Below are positions 26,116 to 36,472 of a stretch of DNA of 64,000 bases, piece after piece. This DNA comes from Acinetobacter pittii. GTDB taxonomy: Bacteria; Pseudomonadota; Gammaproteobacteria; Pseudomonadales; Moraxellaceae. The notes under the pieces are model-generated. The model searched no databases, was not told where the DNA came from, and worked only from the letters and a program-made list of their open reading frames with translations. The number at the start of each line of letters is the position of its first letter. Within the stretch, counting starts at the first letter, position 1. Position numbers and translations under genes: made by a program. The stretch is taken from assembly GCF_034064985.1 (NCBI RefSeq), contig NZ_CP139249.1, forward strand, positions 3,100,001-3,164,000, given 5' to 3'.

Positions 26116-27522
26116 ATGCATGATGTAATTGTGATTGGTGGTGGGAATGCCGCACTGTGTGCCGCGCTCACGGCAAAAGAAAGTGGTGCTTCTGTGCTTG
26201 TGCTAGAAGCAGCACCTAAAGAATGGCGTGGTGGTAACTCACAACACACTCGTAACCTTCGCTGCATGCATGACGCTCCTCAAGACGTATTAGTTGATGC
26301 CTATCCCGAAGAAGAATATTGGCAAGACCTACTTAAAGTGACTGCGGGGAAAACCAATGAACATTTAGCCCGTCTAGTGATTCGTAGCACAGCCACCTGC
26401 CGCGACTGGATGCGTAAACATGGTGTGAATTTTCAGCCGCCACTATCGGGTGCTTTGCATGTTGCACGTACCAATGCCTTTTTTATGGGTGGTGGTAAAG
26501 CCCTCATTAATGCGTATTACCGTAGTGCCCAAGAACTTGGTATTGAGATTTTATACAACACAAAAATTAAAGATCTAAAGTTAAATCAAGGACATTTTGA
26601 AGCTGCAATTGCTGAAGATGGACGTGTATTTAAAGCAAAAAGCTGTGTCTTGGCCGCAGGTGGTTTTGAGTCAAATTTAGAATGGTTAAGAGAAGCATGG
26701 GGACAAAATGAAAACGGCGAATGGCCTGCCGATAATTTCATTATTCGCGGAACCCGCTTTAATCAAGGCAACTTACTCAAATTTATGATAGATCAAGGCG
26801 CCGATATTATTGGTGATCCATCACAATCGCATTGCGTCGCTGTAGATGCAAGAGCACCGTTATATGACGGCGGCATCTGCACCCGTATTGACTGCGTTTC
26901 ACTGGGAATTGTGGTCAATAACAAAGCCGAACGTTTTTACGATGAAGGCGAAGACTTCTGGCCAAAACGTTATGCGATTTGGGGCCGCCTTGTTGCCAAA
27001 CAACCGCAGCAAATTGCCTATTCGATTATTGATTCAAAAGCCATTGGCCGCTTTATGCCACCTGTGTTTGCAGGTGTAAAAGCAAATAGCATTCAAGAGT
27101 TAGCCGAAAAAATCGGGCTGGATGCCAAAACCTTATGCCATACCGTAAAAGAATTTAATCAAGCCTGTGTGCAAGGCACCTTTAACCATACCGTTTTAGA
27201 TGACTGCACCACCGAAAATATTATTCCCAACAAAACCCACTGGGCCGTTCCTCTCGACCAGCCACCCTTCTATGCCTATGCACTTAAACCCGGCATTACC
27301 TTTACCTATTTAGGTTTAAAAGTCGAAGACGATGCTGCTGTGCGTTTTAACAATAAAGCCAGCCGCAACCTATTTGTCGCAGGTGAAATGATGGCAGGTA
27401 ACGTACTTGGTCAGGGTTATACCGCAGGCGTTGGGATGTCGATTGGCACAACCTTTGGACGCATTGCCGGAAAAAATGCAGCCCACTACGCACTTTCACA
27501 AGGAGTTGAACATGAATGCTAG
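26116..27522 (+). CDS. tcuA: FAD-dependent tricarballylate dehydrogenase TcuA
   Basis: 468 residues. The N-terminal FAD Rossmann motif is [21 protein letters not shown], with [14 protein letters not shown] next, then succinate-dehydrogenase-flavoprotein-like segments including AAGGFESN and the C-terminal [21 protein letters not shown]. TcuA oxidises tricarballylate to cis-aconitate, feeding the TCA cycle. The ribosome binding site is AAAGGGAG. Its 3' end overlaps the tcuB start by 11 nt, indicating co-translation. Confidence 0.9.
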   Translation: MHDVIVIGGGNAALCAALTAKESGASVLVLEAAPKEWRGGNSQHTRNLRCMHDAPQDVLVDAYPEEEYWQDLLKVTAGKTNEHLARLVIRSTATCRDWMRKHGVNFQPPLSGALHVARTNAFFMGGGKALINAYYRSAQELGIEILYNTKIKDLKLNQGHFEAAIAEDGRVFKAKSCVLAAGGFESNLEWLREAWGQNENGEWPADNFIIRGTRFNQGNLLKFMIDQGADIIGDPSQSHCVAVDARAPLYDGGICTRIDCVSLGIVVNNKAERFYDEGEDFWPKRYAIWGRLVAKQPQQIAYSIIDSKAIGRFMPPVFAGVKANSIQELAEKIGLDAKTLCHTVKEFNQACVQGTFNHTVLDDCTTENIIPNKTHWAVPLDQPPFYAYALKPGITFTYLGLKVEDDAAVRFNNKASRNLFVAGEMMAGNVLGQGYTAGVGMSIGTTFGRIAGKNAAHYALSQGVEHEC

Positions 27523-28645
27523 TACTAAAGCCCTAATTCCAGTTGTTCAGCTCTCTGACCATGAGCAGGAAGTTCAAAGAGCCCTACAGATTTGTAATGC
27601 TTGTCGTTACTGTGAATCGTTTTGTGCTGTATTTGCGGCTATGACCAAGCGTCTTGAGTTTAACCAAGCCGATATTCATTACCTCGCAAACCTGTGCCAT
27701 AACTGTGGTGCTTGTTTACACGCTTGCCAATATGCCCCACCGCATGAGTTTGGTGTAAATATTCCGAAAGCGATGGCGCAAGTACGTTTGGAAACTTACC
27801 AAGAGTTTGCGACACCTCAACCACTAGGCAGACTTTATAAATCGGTGGGCATTCCTTTTGTCTCGGCGTTATCAGTTATTTTCTTTTTATGCATGTTAGC
27901 CGTGGTGTGGTGGAAAGGCACTGACTTATTTGCAGGTTACCAAGGTAATTTCTATGCGATTTTCCCGCATAACTTTTTAGCACTATTGTTTGGAGCGACC
28001 TTTACAGTTGCGATTGTTTTACTCGGTATTGGAATTAGCAAATTCTGGCGACAAACTTCTAAAGTCATTCATGGCAAAGTTGAGAAACCAGATCTGGTCC
28101 AAGCTACCCAAAATGTATTAACCCTTAAATATTTAGATGGTGGACATGGCAAAGGCTGTAATGAGCAAGATGACCGTTACACACAAATCCGCCGTGTGTT
28201 CCATCATCTAACTTTTTACGGCTTTATGCTCTGCTTCGCAGCTACGGGTGTAGCGACTTTATATCATTATTTTCTTGACCTACATGCACCTTATCCTTAC
28301 CTAAGCTTGCCTGTGATTTTAGGCACTTTAGGTGGAATTGGCTTAGTTGTCGGGCCTGCTGGCTTACTCTATTTAAATCTTAAGCGTCATCCGTTGCATG
28401 GTGACCGTGAGCAAAAACCTGTAGATCGAGGCTTTATTTTCCTTCTACTTATCGTTAGTGCTTCAGGGCTAGCACTTATGGCATTTCGCAATACCCCTTA
28501 CATGGCACTTTTACTGATTTTCCATTTAGCCACAGTCATGACTTTCTTTATTACCATGCCATTTGGAAAGTTCGCGCATGGTTTTTACCGCAGTGCTTCT
28601 TTACTCAAATTTGCTATCGAAGAACGTATTTCGAAGAAGTCATAA
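27512..28645 (+). CDS. tcuB: Tricarballylate utilisation Fe-S/haem membrane protein TcuB
   Basis: 377 residues from the ATG at 27512 (AAGGAG upstream, inside tcuA). Two ferredoxin-type cysteine clusters, [11 protein letters not shown] and [13 protein letters not shown], are followed by about six transmembrane helices with several His residues suited to haem ligation ([24 protein letters not shown]). TcuB re-oxidises the TcuA flavin by passing electrons to the quinone pool. An upstream in-frame start at 27407 lies within tcuA and is not credible. Confidence 0.9.
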   Translation: MNASTKALIPVVQLSDHEQEVQRALQICNACRYCESFCAVFAAMTKRLEFNQADIHYLANLCHNCGACLHACQYAPPHEFGVNIPKAMAQVRLETYQEFATPQPLGRLYKSVGIPFVSALSVIFFLCMLAVVWWKGTDLFAGYQGNFYAIFPHNFLALLFGATFTVAIVLLGIGISKFWRQTSKVIHGKVEKPDLVQATQNVLTLKYLDGGHGKGCNEQDDRYTQIRRVFHHLTFYGFMLCFAATGVATLYHYFLDLHAPYPYLSLPVILGTLGGIGLVVGPAGLLYLNLKRHPLHGDREQKPVDRGFIFLLLIVSASGLALMAFRNTPYMALLLIFHLATVMTFFITMPFGKFAHGFYRSASLLKFAIEERISKKS

Positions 28646-28723
28646 TTTCATTCAAAAGTATTCACTATCTTGGCGTAGTGAATATTTTCATTATTTTTAA
28701 GCTCAAAACATTTCATACCGTCC

Positions 28724-29257
28724 CTACTTTTTACTATTTAAAATTCCTAAGCCATACATCGGCCACTTCGTACTCGCTTTAATATTATTAATGAGCATCG
28801 CCACTAAAACTAAAGACACTGCACCGACCAAAACAGGAAAAATTAAGAAATTCCACTCATAATGTATGCTGCTTGCGGTGAGCAAAATAACCAAAGGATT
28901 AGCTCCAGCAGGTGGATGAACGCATTTAAAAACCTGCATGAGCGCAATTGCACAGCCCACTGAAAAAGCAATTGTAAAAATTGAAACACCGACAAATTTT
29001 AGAAAAAACAAACCCACAAAAGCTGAGATAAGATGCCCAAATATAATATTTCTGGGCTGTGCCAAAGGTGACTGTGACACGGTATACAGCAATACACAGG
29101 TTGCACCAAACGGCGCCATGATAAAGATATTATGTGTGACCTTACTCAGCCACAGAAGTATAAAAATACTGACCGTCCCCCCAACAAGGCTTCTTAAAAT
29201 ATCAAATTTAGTGGGCGATGGAGCCAATTTTTCTTTGCCATAAAAGATCGAGAACAT
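28724..29257 (-). CDS. HPP family membrane protein
   Basis: 177 residues from the ATG at 29257 with GAGGAA upstream; a TTG six codons earlier is a poorer start. There are four to five hydrophobic segments and the family-defining CVHPPAGANPLVILL motif, with the second family pattern MAPFGATCVLLY. HPP proteins are integral membrane proteins; some plant and cyanobacterial members move nitrite, but the function of this one is unknown. It is divergent from a TetR gene with a 24-bp palindrome between them. Confidence 0.87.
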   Translation of the reverse strand: MFSIFYGKEKLAPSPTKFDILRSLVGGTVSIFILLWLSKVTHNIFIMAPFGATCVLLYTVSQSPLAQPRNIIFGHLISAFVGLFFLKFVGVSIFTIAFSVGCAIALMQVFKCVHPPAGANPLVILLTASSIHYEWNFLIFPVLVGAVSLVLVAMLINNIKASTKWPMYGLGILNSKK

Positions 29258-29311
29258 GGTTTTTTCCTCAAACAAAAATTTGCTTTTTAAAAAGCATATA
29301 GATAAAATTCC

Positions 29312-29335
29312 AAATAGTACAGATCTGTACTATTT
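29312..29335. promoter_or_regulatory. Perfect 24-bp palindromic operator between the HPP and TetR genes
   Basis: AAATAGTACAGA and its exact reverse complement TCTGTACTATTT abut with no spacer. It lies 20 bp upstream of the TetR start and about 55 bp upstream of the HPP start. Length and symmetry are typical of TetR operators, so the adjacent regulator probably represses both genes. Confidence 0.7.
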
Positions 29336-29354
29336 TATTTTTTGGAAAATTTTT

Positions 29355-29906
29355 ATGTCAAAATCTGCCTTAAAAATATTAGATACAGCCGAGAAGCTAT
29401 TTAATGAAAATAGTTTTGTCGGGGTTGGCGTTGACCTGATTCGCGATGAATCTGGCTGTTCCAAAACCACCATGTACACGTACTATAAAAATAAAAATCA
29501 ACTGGTTAAGTCTGTGCTCGTTGCACGTGATGAACGGTTTAAGCAAAGTCTTTTGGGCTATGTAGGAGATGCAACAGGGTTAGAGGCCATCAATAAAATT
29601 CTGGATTGGCACACCAACTGGTTTAGGCAAGATTTTTTTAAAGGCTGTTTATTTGTAAGAGCAGTTGCTGAATCTAATCAAGATGACCAAGATATTATTT
29701 TAATTTCTAAAGCCCATAAACAATGGATTAAAGTACTGATTGCACAGAACTGCAATGTACCAAATGGTGAAGCCTTATCTGAGCTGATCTATACGGTGAT
29801 TGAAGGGCTCATTAGCCGCTTTTTGGTCGATGGTTTCGATGAAACACTTGCGATAAATATGAAAAATTCGATTAATCAATTATTTAATATTAACCAAAAT
29901 TTATAA
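29355..29906 (+). CDS. TetR family transcriptional regulator
   Basis: 183 residues from the ATG at 29355; upstream in-frame codons run through the palindromic operator and are not coding. The helix-turn-helix region is LIRDESGCSKTTMYTYYKNK. The C-terminal domain with FFKGCLFVRAVAE resembles TetR_C regulators of the AcnR/YbjK type. It is divergent from the HPP gene and likely autoregulated through the 24-bp palindrome. Confidence 0.9.
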   Translation: MSKSALKILDTAEKLFNENSFVGVGVDLIRDESGCSKTTMYTYYKNKNQLVKSVLVARDERFKQSLLGYVGDATGLEAINKILDWHTNWFRQDFFKGCLFVRAVAESNQDDQDIILISKAHKQWIKVLIAQNCNVPNGEALSELIYTVIEGLISRFLVDGFDETLAINMKNSINQLFNINQNL

Positions 29907-29928
29907 TTGCAGCCCTAGAGCTGCAATT
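29905..29928. terminator. Hairpin between the convergent TetR and CoA-transferase genes
   Basis: AATTGCAGC/GCTGCAATT arms with a 6-base loop overlap the TetR stop codon. There is no long T run on either side, so termination is probable but not certain. Confidence 0.5.
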
Positions 29929-29946
29929 GAATATATGAGATTTTGA

Positions 29947-31176
29947 TTAAGCAATTTTCCCATCAATAATGCCCTTATCTTTTAATGCAGCCAGTTCTTC
30001 TGCTGTTTTAAATCTCGATAAGATTTGAGCGGTATGTTCACCAAGTTCTGGCGGCGCATGATGATATTCAACTGGAGTATCAGACATTTTGATTGGTGAA
30101 CCAATCGTTTGAAAGTTTTCATTTAAACGATGAGGAATATTGACCACCAAATTGCGATGGACGATTTGTGGTTCAGCCAAAGCATCTTCAATAGAGTTGA
30201 TAACACCTACAGGTACTTTAAGTGCATGAATCATGTCGACCCATTCTTTAGCAGTTTTCTGTAAAAAGTGCTCGGACAATAAAGGAATCAGTTCATTTCG
30301 ATATTTGACGCGGTCCTGATTACGCACAAACTTTTCATTTTCGAGTAGCTCTGGAGAACCAATCGCAATACACAAATCTTTAAACTGCTTGTCGTTACCG
30401 CAAGCAATAATAAATTCTTTATCTTTAGCCTTAAAAGTTTGATACGGCACAATACTTGGGTGTTGATTACCCATGCGCTGCGGGGCTTTCCCTGAAGCTA
30501 AATAATTCATTCCCTGATTTGCCAGTGCCGCGACCTGTACATCAAGGAGTGACATATCAATATACTGACCGCGTCCTGTGTGTGAGCGTGCAATCAAGGC
30601 AGCTTGAATGGCTATGGTGGAATACAATCCCGTTTGAATATCTACTACAGCCACACCAACCTTTTGCGCCCCACCACCTGCCACATCATCAGGCTCGCCA
30701 GTAATGCTCATTAAGCCAGACATACCCTGAATAATAAAATCATAACCGGGTTCTTCTGCACGTGGGCCATCTTGCCCAAAACCGGTAATCGAGCAATAAA
30801 CAATATTTGGGTTCAACTCACTTAATGACGCGTAGTCCAAACCATATTTAGCCAAAGACCCTGTCTTATAATTTTCAATCACGACATCGGCAGTCTTGGC
30901 AATTTCATAAATTAAGGCCTGACCTTCGGGTGTGGTTATGTCTACCGCAACCGAATATTTATTGCGATTGGTACACTGGAAATAACCAGATTCACGGGTC
31001 ATGTTTCCGTCTTGATCGGGCATCCATGGTGGGCCCCACATACGGGTGTCATCACCGACTCGAGGACGTTCAATTTTAATCACTTCTGCGCCAAGGTCTG
31101 CCAAGATTTGCCCACACCATGGCCCAGCAAGCACACGACTTAAATCTAAAACCCGAATTCCTTGTAATGCACCCAT
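29947..31176 (-). CDS. CaiB/BaiF family CoA-transferase, probable succinyl-CoA:glutarate CoA-transferase
   Basis: 409 residues, class III CoA-transferase. The opening GALQGIRVLDLSRVLAGPWC, GADVVIENYKTGSLAKYGLD-type segment and the SLLDVQVAALANQ stretch with the catalytic Asp are family marks. Together with gcdH and a GcvA-like regulator nearby it fits activation of glutarate to glutaryl-CoA, as with GcdG/SUGCT enzymes. Other dicarboxylates remain possible. A hairpin (GAAGGT/ACCTTC, 31198-31218) sits between it and the MFS gene upstream. Confidence 0.82.
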   Translation of the reverse strand: MGALQGIRVLDLSRVLAGPWCGQILADLGAEVIKIERPRVGDDTRMWGPPWMPDQDGNMTRESGYFQCTNRNKYSVAVDITTPEGQALIYEIAKTADVVIENYKTGSLAKYGLDYASLSELNPNIVYCSITGFGQDGPRAEEPGYDFIIQGMSGLMSITGEPDDVAGGGAQKVGVAVVDIQTGLYSTIAIQAALIARSHTGRGQYIDMSLLDVQVAALANQGMNYLASGKAPQRMGNQHPSIVPYQTFKAKDKEFIIACGNDKQFKDLCIAIGSPELLENEKFVRNQDRVKYRNELIPLLSEHFLQKTAKEWVDMIHALKVPVGVINSIEDALAEPQIVHRNLVVNIPHRLNENFQTIGSPIKMSDTPVEYHHAPPELGEHTAQILSRFKTAEELAALKDKGIIDGKIA

Positions 31177-31228
31177 AACGATACCCTTATCTTTTTGGAA
31201 GGTACTCAGAGCACCTTCTTGTCATTGT

Positions 31229-32551
31229 TTATGATTGTCTTTGTGGATCGTACTGACGATCTTTAATAAATAGACCTGGCAATACACCCGCAACAAAATA
31301 CGCAGCGCCCATCACAATAAAGGCCATAGTAAACGTACCGCCCGATGCCAAGAATCCAATGGTGGCTGGTGCAATAGCAGCCCCGACACGACCAATGTTA
31401 TAAGCACCGCCAATGGCTGTTCCGCGCACATCGGTTGAAAAACTTTCAGCCATATAAGTCGCGTTTACACCATATGGAATGCCATATAAGAAACCAAAGG
31501 TGATCAATGAATACAAAATATTGTCAGGGGTATTGAAGAAAATAATGATTGGCAAGAACACAGCACTGGCTATTGTTCCAAACACAAAAACGGCACGGCG
31601 GTTAAATTTGTCAGCAAGATACCCTGCTAAAATTTTACCTAGAATCATTGCGGTATATGAACCCACCATATAACTGGTTAAGTTTTTAAAGTTCATATGC
31701 ACTTCTGTTTCTAAATAACTTGGCATCCAGTTGTTAATGCCGTAATAACCGAACTGCAAGAAGAATGCTGTGGTCATCCACAACAAAAACATCTTGCGGT
31801 GCTTAAAGTTATTAAAAATTTGCTTATAAATACTGCCACTTTTCGGCTTTTCAGCCACCACCATTTCTTTAGGTTGTCTATTGCCTTGCAAGCTTTCAAT
31901 TTTGGTGAGCTGCCAAGATTTTGGCTCTGGCACAAAGCGTTGCAGGAAAATATTAACGAAAGCAGGTACTACGGTCAGGAAGAATAAAACGCGCCAGCCA
32001 TGATCTGGAATAATTGCGCCAGCTAATAACGTCGCAGCAATATAACCTACGGTTTGACCTGTCTGTAATGTACCCAAGACCGTTGTACGGTAAGTAGTCG
32101 GTACATATTCAGCCATTAAGGTATTACAAGCCATATAGAGTGCTCCAATACCCAAAGCACCAATAAAACGTAAGGCCATAAATTGTTCGAAGCTTTGCGT
32201 AAAGCCCAATAAACAGGTCGCTACCGAAAAGAAAGTCACCGAGTTGGCAATGGTTCGTACACGACCAAACTTGTCACATGCCCAGCCACCCAAAATACCA
32301 CCAATACCCATACCTGCCAAAGAAGCACTGCCTAAGGCACCCGCTTGAAAGGTACTTAAACCAAACTCTGCCTTTAAACTGGTCAAGCTATAAGACAACA
32401 GCATAATATCTATGCCATCGACCACCATCGCAAAATAGGCAAATAACAACGCCCATTTCCATGTTTGAGGTCCAATCTTTTCATATGTTCCAAGGTTACT
32501 TGGAAATGTAGTTTTTAACTCTTTCGATATTACTTGAACGTCATTGTTCAT
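31229..32551 (-). CDS. MFS transporter, AAHS-like acid:proton symporter
   Basis: 440 residues and twelve hydrophobic segments. The helix-1 motif AYFAMVVDGIDIMLLSYSL, with its D-G-x-D, and the loop-2/3 motif GGWACDKFGRVRT, repeated as GYLADKFNRRAVF, are typical of aromatic-acid:H+ symporters. Being sandwiched between the CoA-transferase and gcdH genes on one strand suggests uptake of glutarate or a related acid (inference). Confidence 0.82.
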   Translation of the reverse strand: MNNDVQVISKELKTTFPSNLGTYEKIGPQTWKWALLFAYFAMVVDGIDIMLLSYSLTSLKAEFGLSTFQAGALGSASLAGMGIGGILGGWACDKFGRVRTIANSVTFFSVATCLLGFTQSFEQFMALRFIGALGIGALYMACNTLMAEYVPTTYRTTVLGTLQTGQTVGYIAATLLAGAIIPDHGWRVLFFLTVVPAFVNIFLQRFVPEPKSWQLTKIESLQGNRQPKEMVVAEKPKSGSIYKQIFNNFKHRKMFLLWMTTAFFLQFGYYGINNWMPSYLETEVHMNFKNLTSYMVGSYTAMILGKILAGYLADKFNRRAVFVFGTIASAVFLPIIIFFNTPDNILYSLITFGFLYGIPYGVNATYMAESFSTDVRGTAIGGAYNIGRVGAAIAPATIGFLASGGTFTMAFIVMGAAYFVAGVLPGLFIKDRQYDPQRQS

Positions 32552-32721
32552 CTTTAGTTCCTCATTTTCCCAAATGAGTCATCGGTAGCCTACTTATGTT
32601 TTCTGTATGACTTAATCTTCTATATTTTCATCATCTTACGTTTAGCTTTAAGTACACAGAGGCACATCTTTACATGAGTATCCTTACGATGAATCTTGTC
32701 ATTATCCATAAATTTTTGCGT

Positions 32722-32755
32722 AAAAATCCCTAAAGGTGCTCCCGAAAGAACACCT
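32722..32755 (-). terminator. Terminator downstream of gcdH
   Basis: On the minus strand AGGTGTTC and GGAGCACCT-type arms around a short loop are followed closely by a T run. It separates gcdH from the MFS gene, although some readthrough would keep the locus co-expressed. Confidence 0.5.
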
Positions 32756-32777
32756 CTATCTTTTAAAAAATAATGAG

Positions 32778-33998
32778 TTAGTTACTAAATGCTGCGATAC
32801 CTGTTTGTGCACGACCTAAAATTAAGGCATGAACGTCATGTGTACCCTCGTAGGTATTCACAACTTCAAGATTGACCAAATGGCGTGCCACACCAAACTC
32901 GTCACTAATACCGTTTCCACCCATCATGTCACGCGCCATACGGGCAATATCAAGCGCCTTCCCACAGTTATTGCGCTTGATTAAAGATGTGCCTTCAACT
33001 GAAGCAATGCCTTCATCTTTCATACGACCAAAACGTAAAGCTACCTGTAAACCCAAAGCAATTTCAGTTTGCATATCTGCCAGTTTCTTTTGAATCAACT
33101 GATTTGCAGCCAACGGGCGACCAAATTGTTTACGGTCCATGGTGTATTGATGTGCGGTATGCCAACAGAACTCGGCAGCACCCATCGCACCCCATGCAAT
33201 GCCATAACGGGCGCTATTTAGACAGGTAAATGGACCTTTTAAACCTCGAACTTCAGGGAACGCATTCTCCTCAGGTACAAAAACGTTGTCCATCACGATT
33301 TCACCCGTAATCGATGCACGTAAACCAACCTTGCCATGAATGGCTGGTGCAGATAGACCTTCCCAGCCCTTTTCTAAAATGAAGCCACGAATATCACCCA
33401 CGTTACCTTCAGCAGAAACTTCTTTTGCCCAGACGACAAATACATCGGCAATTGGACTATTGGTAATCCACATTTTTGCGCCACTTAAACGGTAACCACC
33501 GTCAACTTTTTTAGCACGTGTAATCATACTGCCCGGGTCTGAGCCATGGTCAGGTTCTGTCAAACCAAAACAGCCAATGTATTCACCAGTAGCAAGTTTA
33601 GGTAAGTACTTCTGCTTTTGCTCTTCGGTACCAAATTCATAAATCGGAACCATCACCAATGAGCTTTGCACGCTCGCCATAGAGCGATAACCCGAATCGA
33701 CATATTCAATTTCACGCGCAACCAAACCATAACTCACATAGTTCAAACCTGCGCCGCCATATTGCTCAGGAATGGTTGGACCAAGTAAACCAAGCTCTCC
33801 CATTTCACGAAAAATAGATGGATCTGTTGTTTCATGACGGAATTGTTCAAGTACACGGGGTTGCAAGCGTTCTTGGCAATAGGCATGAGCTGCATCACGA
33901 ATCATGCGCTCATCTTCGGTAAGCTGTTGCTCAATTAAAAATGGGTCTTGCCAGTTAAATTGAACTTTTGCTTTTTTTGTTGTCACCATGTGATTCAT
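32778..33998 (-). CDS. gcdH: Glutaryl-CoA dehydrogenase
   Basis: 406 residues. Acyl-CoA dehydrogenase domains are in order: N-terminal helical ([20 protein letters not shown]), beta domain ([16 protein letters not shown]) and C-terminal helical with [20 protein letters not shown], whose Glu is the catalytic base. The sequence matches GcdH more closely than short-chain enzymes ([14 protein letters not shown]). It converts glutaryl-CoA to crotonyl-CoA with FAD and electron-transfer flavoprotein. The start is preceded by AGAGGA. It is divergent from a GcvA-like LysR gene. Confidence 0.93.
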   Translation of the reverse strand: MNHMVTTKKAKVQFNWQDPFLIEQQLTEDERMIRDAAHAYCQERLQPRVLEQFRHETTDPSIFREMGELGLLGPTIPEQYGGAGLNYVSYGLVAREIEYVDSGYRSMASVQSSLVMVPIYEFGTEEQKQKYLPKLATGEYIGCFGLTEPDHGSDPGSMITRAKKVDGGYRLSGAKMWITNSPIADVFVVWAKEVSAEGNVGDIRGFILEKGWEGLSAPAIHGKVGLRASITGEIVMDNVFVPEENAFPEVRGLKGPFTCLNSARYGIAWGAMGAAEFCWHTAHQYTMDRKQFGRPLAANQLIQKKLADMQTEIALGLQVALRFGRMKDEGIASVEGTSLIKRNNCGKALDIARMARDMMGGNGISDEFGVARHLVNLEVVNTYEGTHDVHALILGRAQTGIAAFSN

Positions 33999-34085
33999 CG
34001 CATCCTCTGCTTGATTTGATCTTCTTTATTTAACTCGATGTTATGCGTGAAAAATGCAGTAATCAAACGATAAATGTTCATGCAG

Positions 34086-34104
34086 ATATGCGCTTTACGC
34101 ATAT
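34086..34104. promoter_or_regulatory. Candidate LysR operator between gcdH and its regulator
   Basis: ATATGCG and CGCATAT arms flank CTTTA, giving a T-N11-A type dyad in the middle of the 245-bp divergent region. A further ATATGC-like element occurs at 34201-34206. Binding by the adjacent LysR protein is inferred. Confidence 0.55.
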
Positions 34105-34243
34105 TTAAAATAAGAGGCATTAAATTTATATATTTAATTCGTTGTATTTCATTAAAAATGACTTATTTTTATACTAAACTCAGATATCTGCATTTAGGTC
34201 ATATGCTGTTTTGAAATATGATGACAAATAAAAGGATTTATTT

Positions 34244-35191
34244 ATGCGAAGAAGTATCCCGTCCATTCAGGGTCTAATTTGCTTTGAAAGTGCAGCAAAA
34301 CATCTAAGCTATACCTATGCTGCGCAAGAGCTATGCATTACTCAAAGTGCAGTTTCGCGCCAAATTCAGCAGTTAGAAGATTTCTTGGGCGTTGAACTCT
34401 TTATACGTACTCGGCATGGCGTCGAACTCACCATTGCTGGTCATCAGTATTTTAAAAGCATTAAACCCTACTTGTTAGGGCTAGAGAAATGTACGGCCGA
34501 TGTGATTTCTCATAAGGGTTTAGGTGGCACACTAAAATTAGGTGTGGTTCCTACCTTTGCAACGCGATGGTTATTACCCAAGCTCCATCTTTTAAATCAA
34601 AAACACCCTGAAATTACGGTTCACTTAGAAACCAGCACCAAGCCCTTTTTATTTAATGACAATATTTTTGACGCTGCGATTTTTGCAGGTACGCAGCAGC
34701 AAATTGACCATTGGCCCGGTATACAAGCGCATTATTTAATGGATGAAGAAATTGTACCTGTATGCTCGCCAAGGCTAATCGAAAAGTATTTTCCAGATGC
34801 GGTCATGATTAATGAAAATACCTATGATTTAAGTTGCGAGTATTTGCTAAAAATCCCCCTACTTCAACAAACCACTCGACCTAGCATTTGGCAAGAATGG
34901 TTTCTCACTCATCATATACAGCACCCAAAGCCTTTTGATGGACAGCGCCATGAGTTATTTTCGATGCTTGCCGTTGCTGCCAGTCATGACATGGGAATGG
35001 CTTTAATTCCACAAATGTTGATTGAGTCTGAACTACAAAAAAAAGAACTGGTGATTGTTTCTAATAAAAAATTAAAAGGCAGCCGGAAGTACTATCTCAT
35101 TCATTCGAGCCAAGACATCTCACCGACTATTCAAAAATTTGTTGAGTGGATTTACCAAGAACTAGAACAACTAAAGAGCAATACAAATTAG
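34244..35191 (+). CDS. gcdR: LysR family regulator, probable glutarate regulator GcdR
   Basis: 315 residues of the GcvA subfamily: RRSIPSIQGLICFESAAKHL, then the helix-turn-helix YAAQELCITQSAVSRQ, and GVVPTFATRWLLPKL opening the effector domain. It is divergent from gcdH across a region with a clear dyad, the same arrangement as in Pseudomonas gcdR-gcdHG. Function by context is activation of the glutarate genes. Confidence 0.82.
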   Translation: MRRSIPSIQGLICFESAAKHLSYTYAAQELCITQSAVSRQIQQLEDFLGVELFIRTRHGVELTIAGHQYFKSIKPYLLGLEKCTADVISHKGLGGTLKLGVVPTFATRWLLPKLHLLNQKHPEITVHLETSTKPFLFNDNIFDAAIFAGTQQQIDHWPGIQAHYLMDEEIVPVCSPRLIEKYFPDAVMINENTYDLSCEYLLKIPLLQQTTRPSIWQEWFLTHHIQHPKPFDGQRHELFSMLAVAASHDMGMALIPQMLIESELQKKELVIVSNKKLKGSRKYYLIHSSQDISPTIQKFVEWIYQELEQLKSNTN

Positions 35192-35235
35192 CTCAATAGC
35201 CTTTATTTATAACCAATATCGCGAACTATACCCAT

Positions 35236-35273
35236 AAAAAAAAGATTGTGATTGATAAGATCACAACCTTTTT
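35236..35273. terminator. Bidirectional terminator between convergent genes
   Basis: A-run, GATTGTGAT arm, short loop, ATCACAACC arm and T-run, with one wobble pair; it sits between the regulator stop and the convergent dehydrogenase stop. Confidence 0.8.
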
Positions 35274-35296
35274 AATTGAGCATAAATGACTTTGAA

Positions 35297-36472
35297 TTAA
35301 TGACTCATCAATTGAATATCTGAACCGCTACGTTTAGGGTCAATCAAGATTTTGGCGTGCTGTTCAGGATCACGTAATGCTTCAAATGCACTGGTAACAC
35401 CTTCTAGGCCAACAACACCAGTAATGAGCGGTGAGCAATTCACTTTACCTTCTGCAATCATGTGTAGCGCATCTCGGAACTCAAGCGGTGTATAACCCAA
35501 TACGAACTGAATTTCTAACTCTTTATTAATTGCAAGTGCGGGTTCGATTTTGTCGCTTTGCATGCATACACCCACTCCAACAATTCGAGAAAACAAAGGT
35601 GCACCTTCAATAATTTGCTGTAAAACACCTGGTACGCCCACACACTCAAAAATAACAGGACGTTTTGGCAGAGCACCTAACTTATCAATCATGCGCCATC
35701 CATGCCACCAAGGTAAGCGTGTCGCTTGCAACTTATCAAACAATCCCATGCCCATGTTAATTGCATCAGAAACATTACCAAGCAAACCAAATTCTTTCCA
35801 GTTAGCAAATGGCGATGTCTCTTTAGGATCTACCACAATATCTGCACCACATTGCTCGGCAAGCTTACGACGGTTTGGTGAAAAGTCACTGGCAACTACG
35901 GTTTTAACCCCAGCTGCTTTAAGCATTAATATGACACCTAGCCCAACGGGACCACAGCCAATCACAATCGCAGGTTCACCAGTTTTCACACGGCTACGGC
36001 GAACAGCATGCAATGCAACTGCCATCGGTTCAGTCATGGCAGCACTATCGGCATCTAGACCGTTGGGTACTTCAAACATCAAGCTCGATTGAGCCAATAC
36101 TTGCTCGGCATAGCCACCCGAAGCATTTGGAGAAAGCCCTGTAGATAAATAACCATGCTGATCTACATTTAAAAGAGGCATTGCACAGACAAGTGTATCG
36201 GCTTTAAATTTATGACGTGTTTTTGGGCCGTAGTCTAAAACCTTACCGCAAAACTCATGTCCCAATACAAACGGGTCTGTGGACTTCGCTAAACCATTAA
36301 ACCCGACACGTGCAGCCAAATCATGCATGTGGTCGCAGTGGTGCTGCATATGTAAATCTGAACCACAGATCCCACATCGCACCACTTCCAATAAAACCTG
36401 CCCTTTTGCAGGCGTTAATTTCGGTTGGTCCACCACTTGTAATTTTGCTTGATGACATAGTACCGACTTCAT
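35297..36472 (-). CDS. Zinc-binding medium-chain alcohol dehydrogenase
   Basis: 391 residues. The catalytic zinc residues are in RCGICGSDLHM and VLGHEFCGKV; the NAD-binding Rossmann motif is VIGCGPVGLG. The usual four-cysteine structural-zinc loop of MDR alcohol dehydrogenases is absent: the corresponding part reads VCAMPLLNVDQHGYLSTG. The protein resembles threonine/butanediol dehydrogenase relatives in general layout, but the substrate is not determinable. It is monocistronic, bounded by a terminator on its 3' side and divergent from the adenosine deaminase gene. Confidence 0.85.
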   Translation of the reverse strand: MKSVLCHQAKLQVVDQPKLTPAKGQVLLEVVRCGICGSDLHMQHHCDHMHDLAARVGFNGLAKSTDPFVLGHEFCGKVLDYGPKTRHKFKADTLVCAMPLLNVDQHGYLSTGLSPNASGGYAEQVLAQSSLMFEVPNGLDADSAAMTEPMAVALHAVRRSRVKTGEPAIVIGCGPVGLGVILMLKAAGVKTVVASDFSPNRRKLAEQCGADIVVDPKETSPFANWKEFGLLGNVSDAINMGMGLFDKLQATRLPWWHGWRMIDKLGALPKRPVIFECVGVPGVLQQIIEGAPLFSRIVGVGVCMQSDKIEPALAINKELEIQFVLGYTPLEFRDALHMIAEGKVNCSPLITGVVGLEGVTSAFEALRDPEQHAKILIDPKRSGSDIQLMSH

